A stretch of DNA of 6,159 bases from an uncultured Eubacteriales bacterium (GTDB taxonomy: Bacteria; Bacillota; Clostridia; Oscillospirales; RGIG7773), in NCBI GenBank assembly GCA_934541205.1, contig CAKTDK010000113.1:1-6159 (forward strand), written 5' to 3'. Below are positions 1-5,132 of the stretch, piece by piece. Numbering within the stretch: the stretch's first letter is position 1; every line of letters starts with the position of its first letter. The position numbers and the translations under genes were made by a program. Under the pieces are notes generated by a model. The model was not told the DNA's origin and made no database searches. It was given only the letters and a program-made list of their open reading frames with translations.

Positions 1-289
1 CTTCTTAATAGAAGATACTGCCCAAAAACAGTTTCAAAAAAGCATTACAAAATTGACAAAATGCCGAAGATTAAAGATACAATATCAATAATCTTCGGCA
101 TTACAGTTTTATCCTCTTTTACTATCAATCGAAAAGGTTTCTCTCTTTTCCGTCAAACAACCATACCAAGGGAAAAAGCAAGACAATACTCTAAATCCGG
201 CAGTGATTTAAAAACAGAATCTGCTGCAAAAGCTATTGAAGACGGATTTGATAAAATCAACGAAACAACACAGTGCTTCGTTATATGCA
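1..289. other. Stretch without an assignable gene
   Basis: Apart from the hairpin at 60-102, I see no supportable gene here. A plus-strand open frame of 88 codons (61-327) begins inside the hairpin and has no ribosome binding site, so I do not call it. The minus strand, which would carry the continuation of the operon read from 939 leftward, is broken by stops in the frames examined. The stretch is therefore either non-coding or the decayed remainder of a gene that followed the lyxose isomerase. A short 5-bp hairpin at 1-14 (CTTCT/AGAAG) is too small to interpret. Confidence 0.5.
60..102 (-). terminator. Perfect 14-bp-arm hairpin, probable terminator of the lyxose unit
   Basis: Arms AATGCCGAAGATTA (60-73) and TAATCTTCGGCATT (89-102) are exact inverse complements. 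The 15-base loop contains a second small pairing, GATA/TATC, around CAA. On the minus strand the stem runs into TTTTGTCAATTTTG, a reasonable but interrupted U-rich tail. On the plus strand the tail is weaker (ACAGTTTTATCC). It is therefore read as a Rho-independent terminator for leftward transcription of the isomerase unit, possibly working both ways. It could instead be a palindromic intergenic repeat; copies elsewhere in the genome would decide that. Confidence 0.5.
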
Positions 290-436
290 TCAAAACGATG
301 AAATTCTATCCGGCGCACTATGGGTAGGGTTATCATAAGGCGGTTGATGAAGTGCATCAGCTCTTCCTAAGATTACTTCTCTTGTGTTATATATTTTTTC
401 CGCATCTTCAAGAATTTCCTTTAAAGATAATAACAT
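290..436 (-). pseudogene. 48-codon stub, possibly the truncated start of a class II aldolase-like gene
   Basis: The ATG shares its A with the last base of the isomerase TAA stop (TAATG at 434-438). A purine-rich AAAGGA motif lies a short way upstream, inside the isomerase gene. This is classic translational coupling, so a real second operon gene once started here. The first residues, MLLSLKEILEDAEK, resemble the N-terminus of class II (fructose-bisphosphate type) aldolases, an enzyme class that would fit a ketose pathway. From about residue 15 the expected pattern (roughly YAVGAFN) is absent, and the frame ends at a TGA at 290-292. Class II aldolases are usually about 280 residues. That would not fit between here and the hairpin at 102, so an internal deletion or junction is inferred. 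The aldolase identity is tentative because it rests on only about 14 residues. The frame could also be a small intact protein of unknown role. Confidence 0.4.
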
Positions 437-939
437 TATCTTACAATCCTTTCGTCTGTAAATATATCTGTTGCATCATTTGAGTGTGTACTGAATTCGC
501 TTATAACGGCTCCCTCCGGACCTGCCTTAAACCAATGCTTCGTTTCCGGATAGATGGTATACTGCTCTCCCGGCATTAGGACTATTTCATGGAAAACAGT
601 ATATTTTCCGCCCTCCGGAGGGGTCACACCCCTGTTTGGAGTTTCTTCCCCGCTTACATACAGATAAACCTTTCCCCAGCGACAGCGAAAGGTTTCCTCC
701 TTGCCCGGCTTTCCGTCCAAAGATGGGTGAAGATGCTCGGGACAGGTCTGATTTGGAAAAAGCACCATTTCCTTTGCACAGCATCTTTCTGTATTTACAT
801 ATGTTATGAGTTCAAGCCCTGTGGTTTCGAGCTCGTTAAGACCAAACGAAGCAATTTCCACACTTTGTTTTTCCTTTTCCGTAAGCACGATATTTGCTTT
901 TTCATAAAAATACAGTGCTTTTTTTATAACGTCATTCAT
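436..939 (-). CDS. D-lyxose ketol-isomerase (YdaE family)
   Basis: This is a 167-residue cytoplasmic cupin-fold sugar isomerase. It interconverts D-lyxose and D-xylulose, and family members also act on D-mannose/D-fructose. The protein matches the Bacillus subtilis YdaE type along its whole length and has the same size. The metal site is visible: H69 and H71 in EHLHP, E82 in KEETFRCRWGKVYLYV, and H135 in ETKHWF. A conserved block near the end, THSNDATDIFTDERI, also fits. The start is the ATG at 937-939. The GTG at 951 in the same frame overlaps the Shine-Dalgarno AAGGTGG (948-954), so it is not the start. The gene is first in a leftward unit, with a consensus promoter and a palindromic operator directly upstream and a ROK regulator diverging from it. 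It overlaps the following stub by one base. Family confidence is high. Which sugar is the natural substrate cannot be read from sequence. Confidence 0.93.
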   Translation of the reverse strand: MNDVIKKALYFYEKANIVLTEKEKQSVEIASFGLNELETTGLELITYVNTERCCAKEMVLFPNQTCPEHLHPSLDGKPGKEETFRCRWGKVYLYVSGEETPNRGVTPPEGGKYTVFHEIVLMPGEQYTIYPETKHWFKAGPEGAVISEFSTHSNDATDIFTDERIVR

Positions 940-947
940 TTTTAATA

Positions 948-954
948 CCACCTT
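948..954 (-). promoter_or_regulatory. Ribosome binding site of the lyxose isomerase
   Basis: AAGGTGG on the minus strand lies 8 bases before the ATG at 939. It decides the start, because the alternative in-frame GTG codon at 949-951 lies inside this motif. Confidence 0.85.
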
Positions 955-955
955 T

Positions 956-982
956 TTATTAGTAAAATCATTATACTAATAA
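956..982. promoter_or_regulatory. Perfect palindromic operator, probable ROK repressor site
   Basis: TTATTAGTA (956-964) and TACTAATAA (974-982) are exact inverse complements separated by 9 bases. The TTAGT...ACTAA core resembles the half-sites of XylR-type ROK repressor operators. The site overlaps the -10 box of the leftward isomerase promoter (979-984) and covers the predicted transcription start, a position where a bound repressor would block initiation. The rightward regulator promoter begins some 40 bases away and is not covered, so direct autoregulation from this site is less obvious. Assignment to the adjacent ROK protein is inference from position and half-site type. Confidence 0.75.
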
Positions 983-1007
983 TACAACACTTTTTTCAGC
1001 TTGTCAA
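979..1007 (-). promoter_or_regulatory. Leftward promoter of the lyxose isomerase unit
   Basis: On the minus strand a perfect -35 box TTGACA (1002-1007) is followed by exactly 17 bases and then the -10 box TATTAT (979-984). This is a near-consensus housekeeping sigma factor promoter. The predicted start near 972 gives a leader of about 33 bases. A strong promoter with an operator over its -10 box fits tight repression with high induced output. Confidence 0.85.
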
Positions 1008-1022
1008 TCACATAAAGCAAAT

Positions 1023-1051
1023 TTGACAAAATTATTGGTAAATGTTATACT
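1023..1051 (+). promoter_or_regulatory. Rightward promoter of the ROK regulator
   Basis: A perfect TTGACA -35 box (1023-1028), a 17-base spacer and a TATACT -10 box (1046-1051) make a near-consensus promoter. The predicted start at about 1058 lies at the edge of the Shine-Dalgarno sequence, giving a leader of only about 16 bases. The -35 boxes of this and the leftward promoter face each other as an inverted repeat, TTGTCAA (1001-1007) and TTGACAA (1023-1029), 15 bases apart. A weak GTAAA/TTTAC repeat (1038-1055) surrounds the -10 box and might be a secondary operator. Confidence 0.85.
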
Positions 1052-1057
1052 TTACAC

Positions 1058-1065
1058 AAAAGGGG
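1058..1065 (+). promoter_or_regulatory. Ribosome binding site deciding the ROK regulator start
   Basis: AAAAGGGG sits 8 bases before the ATG at 1074. This rules out the longer in-frame start, a TTG at 1023, which is itself the first three bases of the promoter -35 box. Confidence 0.85.
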
Positions 1066-1073
1066 ATACGTCT

Positions 1074-2126
1074 ATGCGTGCGGATAATCAAGCGAAAAAT
1101 AAAATAAATAACAAAAATCTCATACTTAAGCAGATAATTATGAGCGGCAGTATTTCGAGAATTGATCTATCAGGATTTACCGGACTCACCAAAATGACAG
1201 TCACAAATCTTGTGAATGAACTGAGCACAGAAAATTTAATATGTGAGAAAAATGAGCAGAAAAATCATCGGGTAGGCAGAAATCCGATTATGCTTACGGC
1301 TAAGAGGGGTAATTATATCATAGGTATATATTTAAGCCGTGATTATGCGGAGGTTTTTGTCGGAGATATATGCGGAAATATTGTGGATAACATAAAAACA
1401 AAGCTGTCGGACGAGACTGAAAATAGTATAAACGAAAAGATATCCCGATCCGTTGACTCTCTGCTAAAAAAATATGAACGCGTGTATGGAATAGGTGTAT
1501 CTGTAATAGGACCGGTTGACAGTGAAAGCGGTGTCGTTTTTAATCCTCCCAACTTTTTTAATATAGAAAATTATAATATAAAAGATTATCTCAAAAACAG
1601 ATACAGTCTGCCTGTTTATGTAGACAATGACATGAACACCTCTGCAGTTGCGGAAAAATACTGGGGGAATGCCTCGGGAGTTTCGGATTATATATATATC
1701 GGCGCCTCAAACGGAATTGGTTCGGGAATAGTCTTAAACGGAAAACTGTGCAATAGAGCGGCGGGCGAGATAGGTCATGTTTCTGTAAACATAAACGGCC
1801 CCAGGTGCCGCTGCGGAAATCGCGGCTGCCTTGAAATGTATGCATCAATCGGAGAGAATTTTGCAGGTAAAAATTCGGAACAGATATGTGCGTATCTTGC
1901 CGAAGGCTGTGTTACTCTTATGAATTTATTTAACCCGGAGGCAATTTATTTGGGACACCGAATACCGCTTTTGGGAGAATATGTACCGAATATGATAAAA
2001 AAGCGTATTTCAGGCACATATATCACACGTTTTAGTAATAATGTAAATATAAGCTTGTCTAAATTCGGCCAAAATTCTCCACTGTATGGCGCGATTGCAA
2101 TATTTATCGAACGTCATATTTTCTGA
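1074..2126 (+). CDS. ROK-family transcriptional regulator (NagC/XylR type)
   Basis: This 350-residue protein is a probable sugar-responsive repressor of the divergent lyxose isomerase. A winged helix-turn-helix lies at about residues 13-65, with the recognition region around SISRIDLSGFTGLTKMTVTN. The ROK sugar-kinase-like fold follows. It shows the DND motif (184-186, with the Asp equivalent to the kinase catalytic base), the glycine-rich loop GASNGIGSGIV near 210-220, the EIGH motif (232-235) and the zinc motif CRCGNRGCLE (245-254). H235 and the three cysteines are the usual zinc ligands. The ATG at 1074 is chosen because of its ribosome binding site and promoter spacing. The segment between GCLE and FNPE is only about 33 residues, clearly shorter than in typical ROK regulators, so one or two C-lobe helices seem to be missing. 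The effector is inferred to be lyxose, xylulose, mannose or a derivative, from the neighbouring enzyme only. Confidence 0.9.
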   Translation: MRADNQAKNKINNKNLILKQIIMSGSISRIDLSGFTGLTKMTVTNLVNELSTENLICEKNEQKNHRVGRNPIMLTAKRGNYIIGIYLSRDYAEVFVGDICGNIVDNIKTKLSDETENSINEKISRSVDSLLKKYERVYGIGVSVIGPVDSESGVVFNPPNFFNIENYNIKDYLKNRYSLPVYVDNDMNTSAVAEKYWGNASGVSDYIYIGASNGIGSGIVLNGKLCNRAAGEIGHVSVNINGPRCRCGNRGCLEMYASIGENFAGKNSEQICAYLAEGCVTLMNLFNPEAIYLGHRIPLLGEYVPNMIKKRISGTYITRFSNNVNISLSKFGQNSPLYGAIAIFIERHIF

Positions 2127-2203
2127 TGACACAAAGATAGTGCTTAAAACGAATTTTTTCTTGACTTAATTTTGGACTGACTGAATAACATTTGGCTAAC
2201 ATT
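2127..2203. other. Convergent intergenic gap between ROK regulator and ATPase
   Basis: The two genes end 77 bases apart, tail to tail. I found no clear hairpin with a T-run for either one; AAAACGAATTTTTT around 2147-2159 is too weak to call. Transcripts may overlap here. Confidence 0.4.
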
Positions 2204-3643
2204 TTACTGCCCATTATGAACTGTTACAATCTTCGCTATATCAATCAAAAAAAGAGTTTCGTCAAATCTTGATGCCTCAATTACTGCATCTGTGAATCCC
2301 GACAGTGAAAATAAATAAAAATATGTCTTTCCGGGTAACTCCATCTTTTCTTTGAGTTTTCTAAGCTCGCCGTTATCAAACAATTCCGTTCTGAATTTAC
2401 ATTCACCCAAAATGAAATTTTCTTCACCTTTGTCAGCTGCAATAATATCAACTTCTTCAGCACAAGTTCTTTTTTTGCCTTCAACAATTTTTGTTACCGA
2501 ACCCCACCAACGACCGATTTTTGAAAATCTAAACGGTAATTTTCTTTGTCTGTTCAGACTATACATATATTCAATACATACTTTTTCGAAAGACTTTGAA
2601 GCATAATCATGTAACGAGCCTTCGATGTAGTCTTCCCACACACCCTGTGCATCATCCATTTCAAGATCCGAAAGATTGGAATAGCCGTATGCATACCAGA
2701 ATTTAAAATAATTATCCGTAAGGTTATAAAGTCCTTTACTGCTGCTCGCACGTTCTTTGGCACTTGACAGAACCGAAAACTCTCTTTCTACAATTCCAAG
2801 CTCAATAAGATTTTTTAAGTAAACACTTAGTTTACTTTTTTCAATGCCCGTTTTTGTAAGAAGTTCATTAAAAGCTGTATTGCCAACTGCTATGGCTTCT
2901 ATTATTGTGTTATATATAGAAGTCTCGCGCAATTCCTGCCTTAGCAAAAATTCGGCCTCAGAATAAAGAACAGTACCTTTCGTAAGAATTTTATTTATTA
3001 TATTTTCTTTAAGTGTTCTTTTTGAATCAAATTGCTTTAAATAATGCGGTATGCCGCCAAGTATTGAATATGCAATAAGCTTGTCTTCATCGGAAAAATC
3101 AGGTAAAAATTTTATGGCATCATAGTATGGCATAGGAAGCATTTTGTAAATGCCTGTAGTTCTGCCGTAAAGAGGATTTTTCTCTGACAGAAGTTCCTTT
3201 TCAATAAAACTCATTGAACTTCCGCATATAACAAGCATTATATTTTTATTTTTAAGCATTGTATCCCATATAATCTGCAGAATGGACGGAATGCTTGGAT
3301 TGCTTTTGCACATATAGGGAAATTCATCAATGACGATGATCGTTTTTTCTTCTCCTCCCATTTCACCGATAAATGAAAATGCTTTATCCCAATCGGCGAA
3401 AGAATCGGTATATGCTTTTATTTCCGGTTTCCACGAAAGGAGAGTATCAGAAAACGCTGATAGTTGCTTTTCTGATGTGTATTCACGACAGGAATAAAAA
3501 ACATGGGGCTTATCCTTACAAAACTCTTTCAAGGTTTCTGTTTTTCCAACTCTTCGTCTGCCATATAACACAACGAACTCAGCATTATCGCTTCCGTAGC
3601 AGTTATTCAAAAATTTTAATTCATTTTCGCGTCCTACAAACAT
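2204..3643 (-). CDS. AAA-type ATPase with C-terminal DUF234 / PD-(D/E)XK-like domain
   Basis: This 479-residue protein belongs to the 'archaeal-type ATPase / DUF234' group, which is widespread in anaerobic bacteria and archaea and whose physiological role is poorly known. The N-terminal MFVGRENELKFL is the usual family opening. Walker A is GRRRVGKT (28-35), Walker B is IIVIDEFPYM (102-111, D106/E107), a sensor-like LVICGSS lies at 137-143, and GRTTGIYKM (160-168) follows. A winged-helix region (about 245-290) precedes the C-terminal domain. That domain has IGRWWG (376-381), EVDIIA with D399, and GECKF with E414 and K416, a complete D...ExK nuclease-fold signature. The start is the ATG after AGGAGG (3650-3655), 6 bases upstream. 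It has its own promoter and is convergent with the ROK gene and co-directional with the upstream integrase. It could be mobile-element cargo or a flanking gene; a defence or toxin-like role is speculation. Confidence 0.88.
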   Translation of the reverse strand: MFVGRENELKFLNNCYGSDNAEFVVLYGRRRVGKTETLKEFCKDKPHVFYSCREYTSEKQLSAFSDTLLSWKPEIKAYTDSFADWDKAFSFIGEMGGEEKTIIVIDEFPYMCKSNPSIPSILQIIWDTMLKNKNIMLVICGSSMSFIEKELLSEKNPLYGRTTGIYKMLPMPYYDAIKFLPDFSDEDKLIAYSILGGIPHYLKQFDSKRTLKENIINKILTKGTVLYSEAEFLLRQELRETSIYNTIIEAIAVGNTAFNELLTKTGIEKSKLSVYLKNLIELGIVEREFSVLSSAKERASSSKGLYNLTDNYFKFWYAYGYSNLSDLEMDDAQGVWEDYIEGSLHDYASKSFEKVCIEYMYSLNRQRKLPFRFSKIGRWWGSVTKIVEGKKRTCAEEVDIIAADKGEENFILGECKFRTELFDNGELRKLKEKMELPGKTYFYLFSLSGFTDAVIEASRFDETLFLIDIAKIVTVHNGQ

Positions 3644-3649
3644 AGTCGT

Positions 3650-3655
3650 CCTCCT
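3650..3655 (-). promoter_or_regulatory. Ribosome binding site of the ATPase gene
   Basis: A perfect AGGAGG on the minus strand lies 6 bases before the ATG at 3641-3643, fixing the start. Confidence 0.85.
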
Positions 3656-3699
3656 GACCGGAATTCACCATTTCGTCTAATTACGATTTGACTAATCAT

Positions 3700-3728
3700 A
3701 GTTTAATACATTTTTTTGAAAAAGTCAA
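3700..3728 (-). promoter_or_regulatory. Promoter of the ATPase gene
   Basis: The minus strand shows TTGACT (3723-3728), a 17-base spacer and TAAACT (3700-3705), giving a leader of about 50 bases. The -10 box and spacer coincide with one copy of an imperfect direct repeat (3703-3719), so a protein binding that repeat would affect this promoter. Confidence 0.6.
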
Positions 3729-3763
3729 CATAAAATATATTCCCCATTTGATACATTTCTTGA
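3703..3763. repeat. Imperfect direct repeat beside the integrase stop, possible attachment-site region
   Basis: TTAATACATTTTTTTGA (3703-3719) and TTGATACATTTCTTGA (3748-3763) share most positions, including ATACATTT. They lie 28 bases apart, between the integrase stop codon and the ATPase promoter. Tyrosine integrase genes commonly lie next to one element end and their attachment or arm-binding sites, so this is a plausible location for the junction. The A+T-rich composition makes a chance match possible, and the other element end is outside the window. Confidence 0.3.
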
Positions 3764-4864
3764 TTAATATTCTTTTACCACATACTCATTTAATTTATCA
3801 ATACTTCGTTTTTTCTGCTTGTCAGCTAAATGAGTGTACACTCTTAAAGTCACAGAAACATCAGAGTGTCCTAAAACAGCCTGCGCAGTCTTTATATCAA
3901 CATCGGCATTGTATAGCATAGTGCAAAAGGTGTGTCTGAATTGATGCATTCCGAATTTCACCTCTGATTTATAATGATTATTATATTCACGCTGAAATTT
4001 GTTCCAGAATTTATTAATCGAGCTTTCCGTGTGAGGATTGCCCAATCCGTTTAGAAATACCGTTTTATTTTGTATATCTTTGCCGTATTTTTCTATATAC
4101 TTTTCCTTATATTTTTCAAGAAACTCCCTTAAAACATCAAGCATGGGAATCTCACGAACACTGTTTTTTGTCTTAGGTGTGCTGATTATCGGGTGATTGT
4201 TTTTAAAAACTACAGCCTTATTTACATGAATAATACTATTTTCAAAATCAATATCATCCCATGTTAATGCGGCTATTTCGCCCCTTCTTAATCCGGTATA
4301 AAGGAGAGTCATAACGAATGTGCCGCAGTCTGCTGTTTTACAAAACTCATTTATTTTTGTAATCTCATCATCGCTTAAAACTTCTTTTTCCGTCTTTTCT
4401 TTCTTGTTTATTATAAGCCCAACCGTTGGATCCTTTACAGCCAACTCATTTGCTATTGCTGCAGTATACATCTGGTGAATTGCGTCTCTTAACTTCTTTA
4501 AGCTGCTGACTGAATAAGCGTCCAGTTTATTTATAAGGCTCTGGATATGGCAAAGCTTGACGCTTCCCAATCGCATGCTTCCCAAATTCGGTTTTATATG
4601 TATATCAACAATACTTTGATACCTTCTGACCGTGTAATATGATAATCCGGTTTTGTATGTTTTAATCCATTCATCCGCCCATTCTGCCACCGTCATATCT
4701 CTGCTTATATTCAGCCCTTTATCAATCTGACTTCTTAATTCCCGTTCTTTCTTTTCAACTTCCTTAACGGTCTTCCCGTATATAGTTTTCATCTTTCTTG
4801 TTCCGTCAGGTTTATAACCGACAAATATCTGTTTACAGTATCTTCCGTCTGCTCTCCTTTTCAA
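3764..4864 (-). CDS. Tyrosine recombinase / site-specific integrase (Tn916-like)
   Basis: This 366-residue integrase carries out integration and excision of the mobile element by strand exchange through a 3'-phosphotyrosine. An N-terminal arm-type DNA-binding domain (about 1-50, RADGRYCKQIFVGYKPDG) is followed by a SAM-like core-binding domain (about 57-155) and the catalytic domain (about 162-360). The catalytic set is complete: R193 in TGLRRGE, K231 or K233 in TPKTKNS, H307 and R310 in HQFRHTF, H333 in LGHSD, and nucleophile Y343 in RVYTH. The start is a TTG at 4862-4864. It has a strong GGGAGGG site 7 bases upstream, an in-frame TGA lies seven codons before it, and no ATG occurs before residue 25. 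It is last in the leftward helicase-excisionase-integrase unit. A strong hairpin sits just before its ribosome binding site, and no clear terminator follows it. The gene looks intact. Confidence 0.95.
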   Translation of the reverse strand: MKRRADGRYCKQIFVGYKPDGTRKMKTIYGKTVKEVEKKERELRSQIDKGLNISRDMTVAEWADEWIKTYKTGLSYYTVRRYQSIVDIHIKPNLGSMRLGSVKLCHIQSLINKLDAYSVSSLKKLRDAIHQMYTAAIANELAVKDPTVGLIINKKEKTEKEVLSDDEITKINEFCKTADCGTFVMTLLYTGLRRGEIAALTWDDIDFENSIIHVNKAVVFKNNHPIISTPKTKNSVREIPMLDVLREFLEKYKEKYIEKYGKDIQNKTVFLNGLGNPHTESSINKFWNKFQREYNNHYKSEVKFGMHQFRHTFCTMLYNADVDIKTAQAVLGHSDVSVTLRVYTHLADKQKKRSIDKLNEYVVKEY

Positions 4865-4871
4865 ATAATTT

Positions 4872-4878
4872 CCCTCCC
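4872..4878 (-). promoter_or_regulatory. Ribosome binding site supporting the TTG start of the integrase
   Basis: GGGAGGG on the minus strand lies 7 bases before the TTG. It begins only 4 bases after the foot of the 4883-4926 hairpin, so folding of the leader may influence its accessibility. Confidence 0.8.
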
Positions 4879-4882
4879 TTCC

Positions 4883-4926
4883 TCAGAAACAGTATGTGCA
4901 TTTGTTATTGCACATACTGTTTCTGA
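4883..4926. repeat. Perfect 18-bp-arm inverted repeat between excisionase and integrase genes
   Basis: TCAGAAACAGTATGTGCA (4883-4900) and TGCACATACTGTTTCTGA (4909-4926) are exact inverse complements around an 8-base loop. In the leftward transcript the stem ends at the purine-rich GGAAGGGAGGG that holds the integrase ribosome binding site. No U-run follows, so it does not look like an ordinary intrinsic terminator. On the plus strand it is followed by TAATATTTTAG, a poor terminator tail. It could be an RNA element controlling integrase translation or stability, an RNase processing site, or a DNA-binding palindrome for the excisionase or integrase. The palindrome is certain; its role is not known. 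Confidence 0.9.
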
Positions 4927-4943
4927 TAATATTTTAGTTAAGA

Positions 4944-5132
4944 TTAAGCATACTTATATGATTGAATATGCTGCTTCTTTCTCCACTCATAATAAGCTGA
5001 TAAATCAACATACCAATGTCCGCAAAGGTTATATGCAGGAAATCCCTTTGAATGTACCCACTTTAACGCCGTGGTGCGAGGCACATCAAACTCTTTGCAA
5101 AAATTAGTTAATTTCATCTGCTGCTTATTCAT
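4944..5132 (-). CDS. Excisionase-like small HTH protein
   Basis: This 62-residue basic protein has a MerR/Xis-like winged helix: LTNFCKEFDVPRTTALKWVHSKGFPAY forms the helix-turn-helix, and GHWYVDLSAYYEWRKKQ gives the wing and the last helix. Proteins of this size and fold directly upstream of a tyrosine integrase typically act as the recombination directionality factor that favours excision, bending DNA at the attachment site. The start ATG has AGGAAAG 6 bases upstream. Its first 8 bases overlap the end of the helicase gene, so translation is probably coupled. The integrase follows after a gap holding the 4883-4926 palindrome. Because it lacks a family-wide signature beyond the HTH, a purely regulatory role is also possible. 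Confidence 0.8.
   Translation of the reverse strand: MNKQQMKLTNFCKEFDVPRTTALKWVHSKGFPAYNLCGHWYVDLSAYYEWRKKQHIQSYKYA

Noticed and set aside
53..83. TTGACA followed by TACAAT, resembling a promoter
   Set aside because: The spacer is 19 bases, the -10 box lies in the loop of the hairpin, and no supportable gene follows on that strand.
61..327. Plus-strand open frame of 88 codons
   Set aside because: It begins inside the 60-102 hairpin, has no ribosome binding site, matches no family I know, and runs antisense into the broken operon gene. Its C-terminal half has a mildly protein-like composition, but not enough to call a gene.
589..945. Plus-strand open frame of 118 codons opposite the lyxose isomerase
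   Set aside because: It is fully antisense to a well-supported gene, its cysteine/phenylalanine-rich composition is typical of a shadow frame, and it has no ribosome binding site.
1591..1848. Minus-strand open frame of 85 codons inside the ROK gene
   Set aside because: It is antisense to conserved ROK motifs and its arginine/cysteine-rich translation is a shadow of the glycine-rich region.
2161..2190. TTGACT and TAACAT in the gap after the ROK gene, as a possible plus-strand promoter
   Set aside because: Spacing is about 19 bases, the -10 match is poor, and only the antisense strand of the ATPase gene lies downstream.
3688..3921. Plus-strand open frame of 77 codons overlapping the integrase 3' end
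   Set aside because: It is antisense to the conserved integrase C-terminus, is low in complexity, and has no ribosome binding site.
4883..4926. Reading the palindrome as an intrinsic terminator of the excisionase transcript
   Set aside because: In the leftward direction the stem is followed by GGAAGGGAGGG rather than a U-run, so a conventional terminator is not supported.
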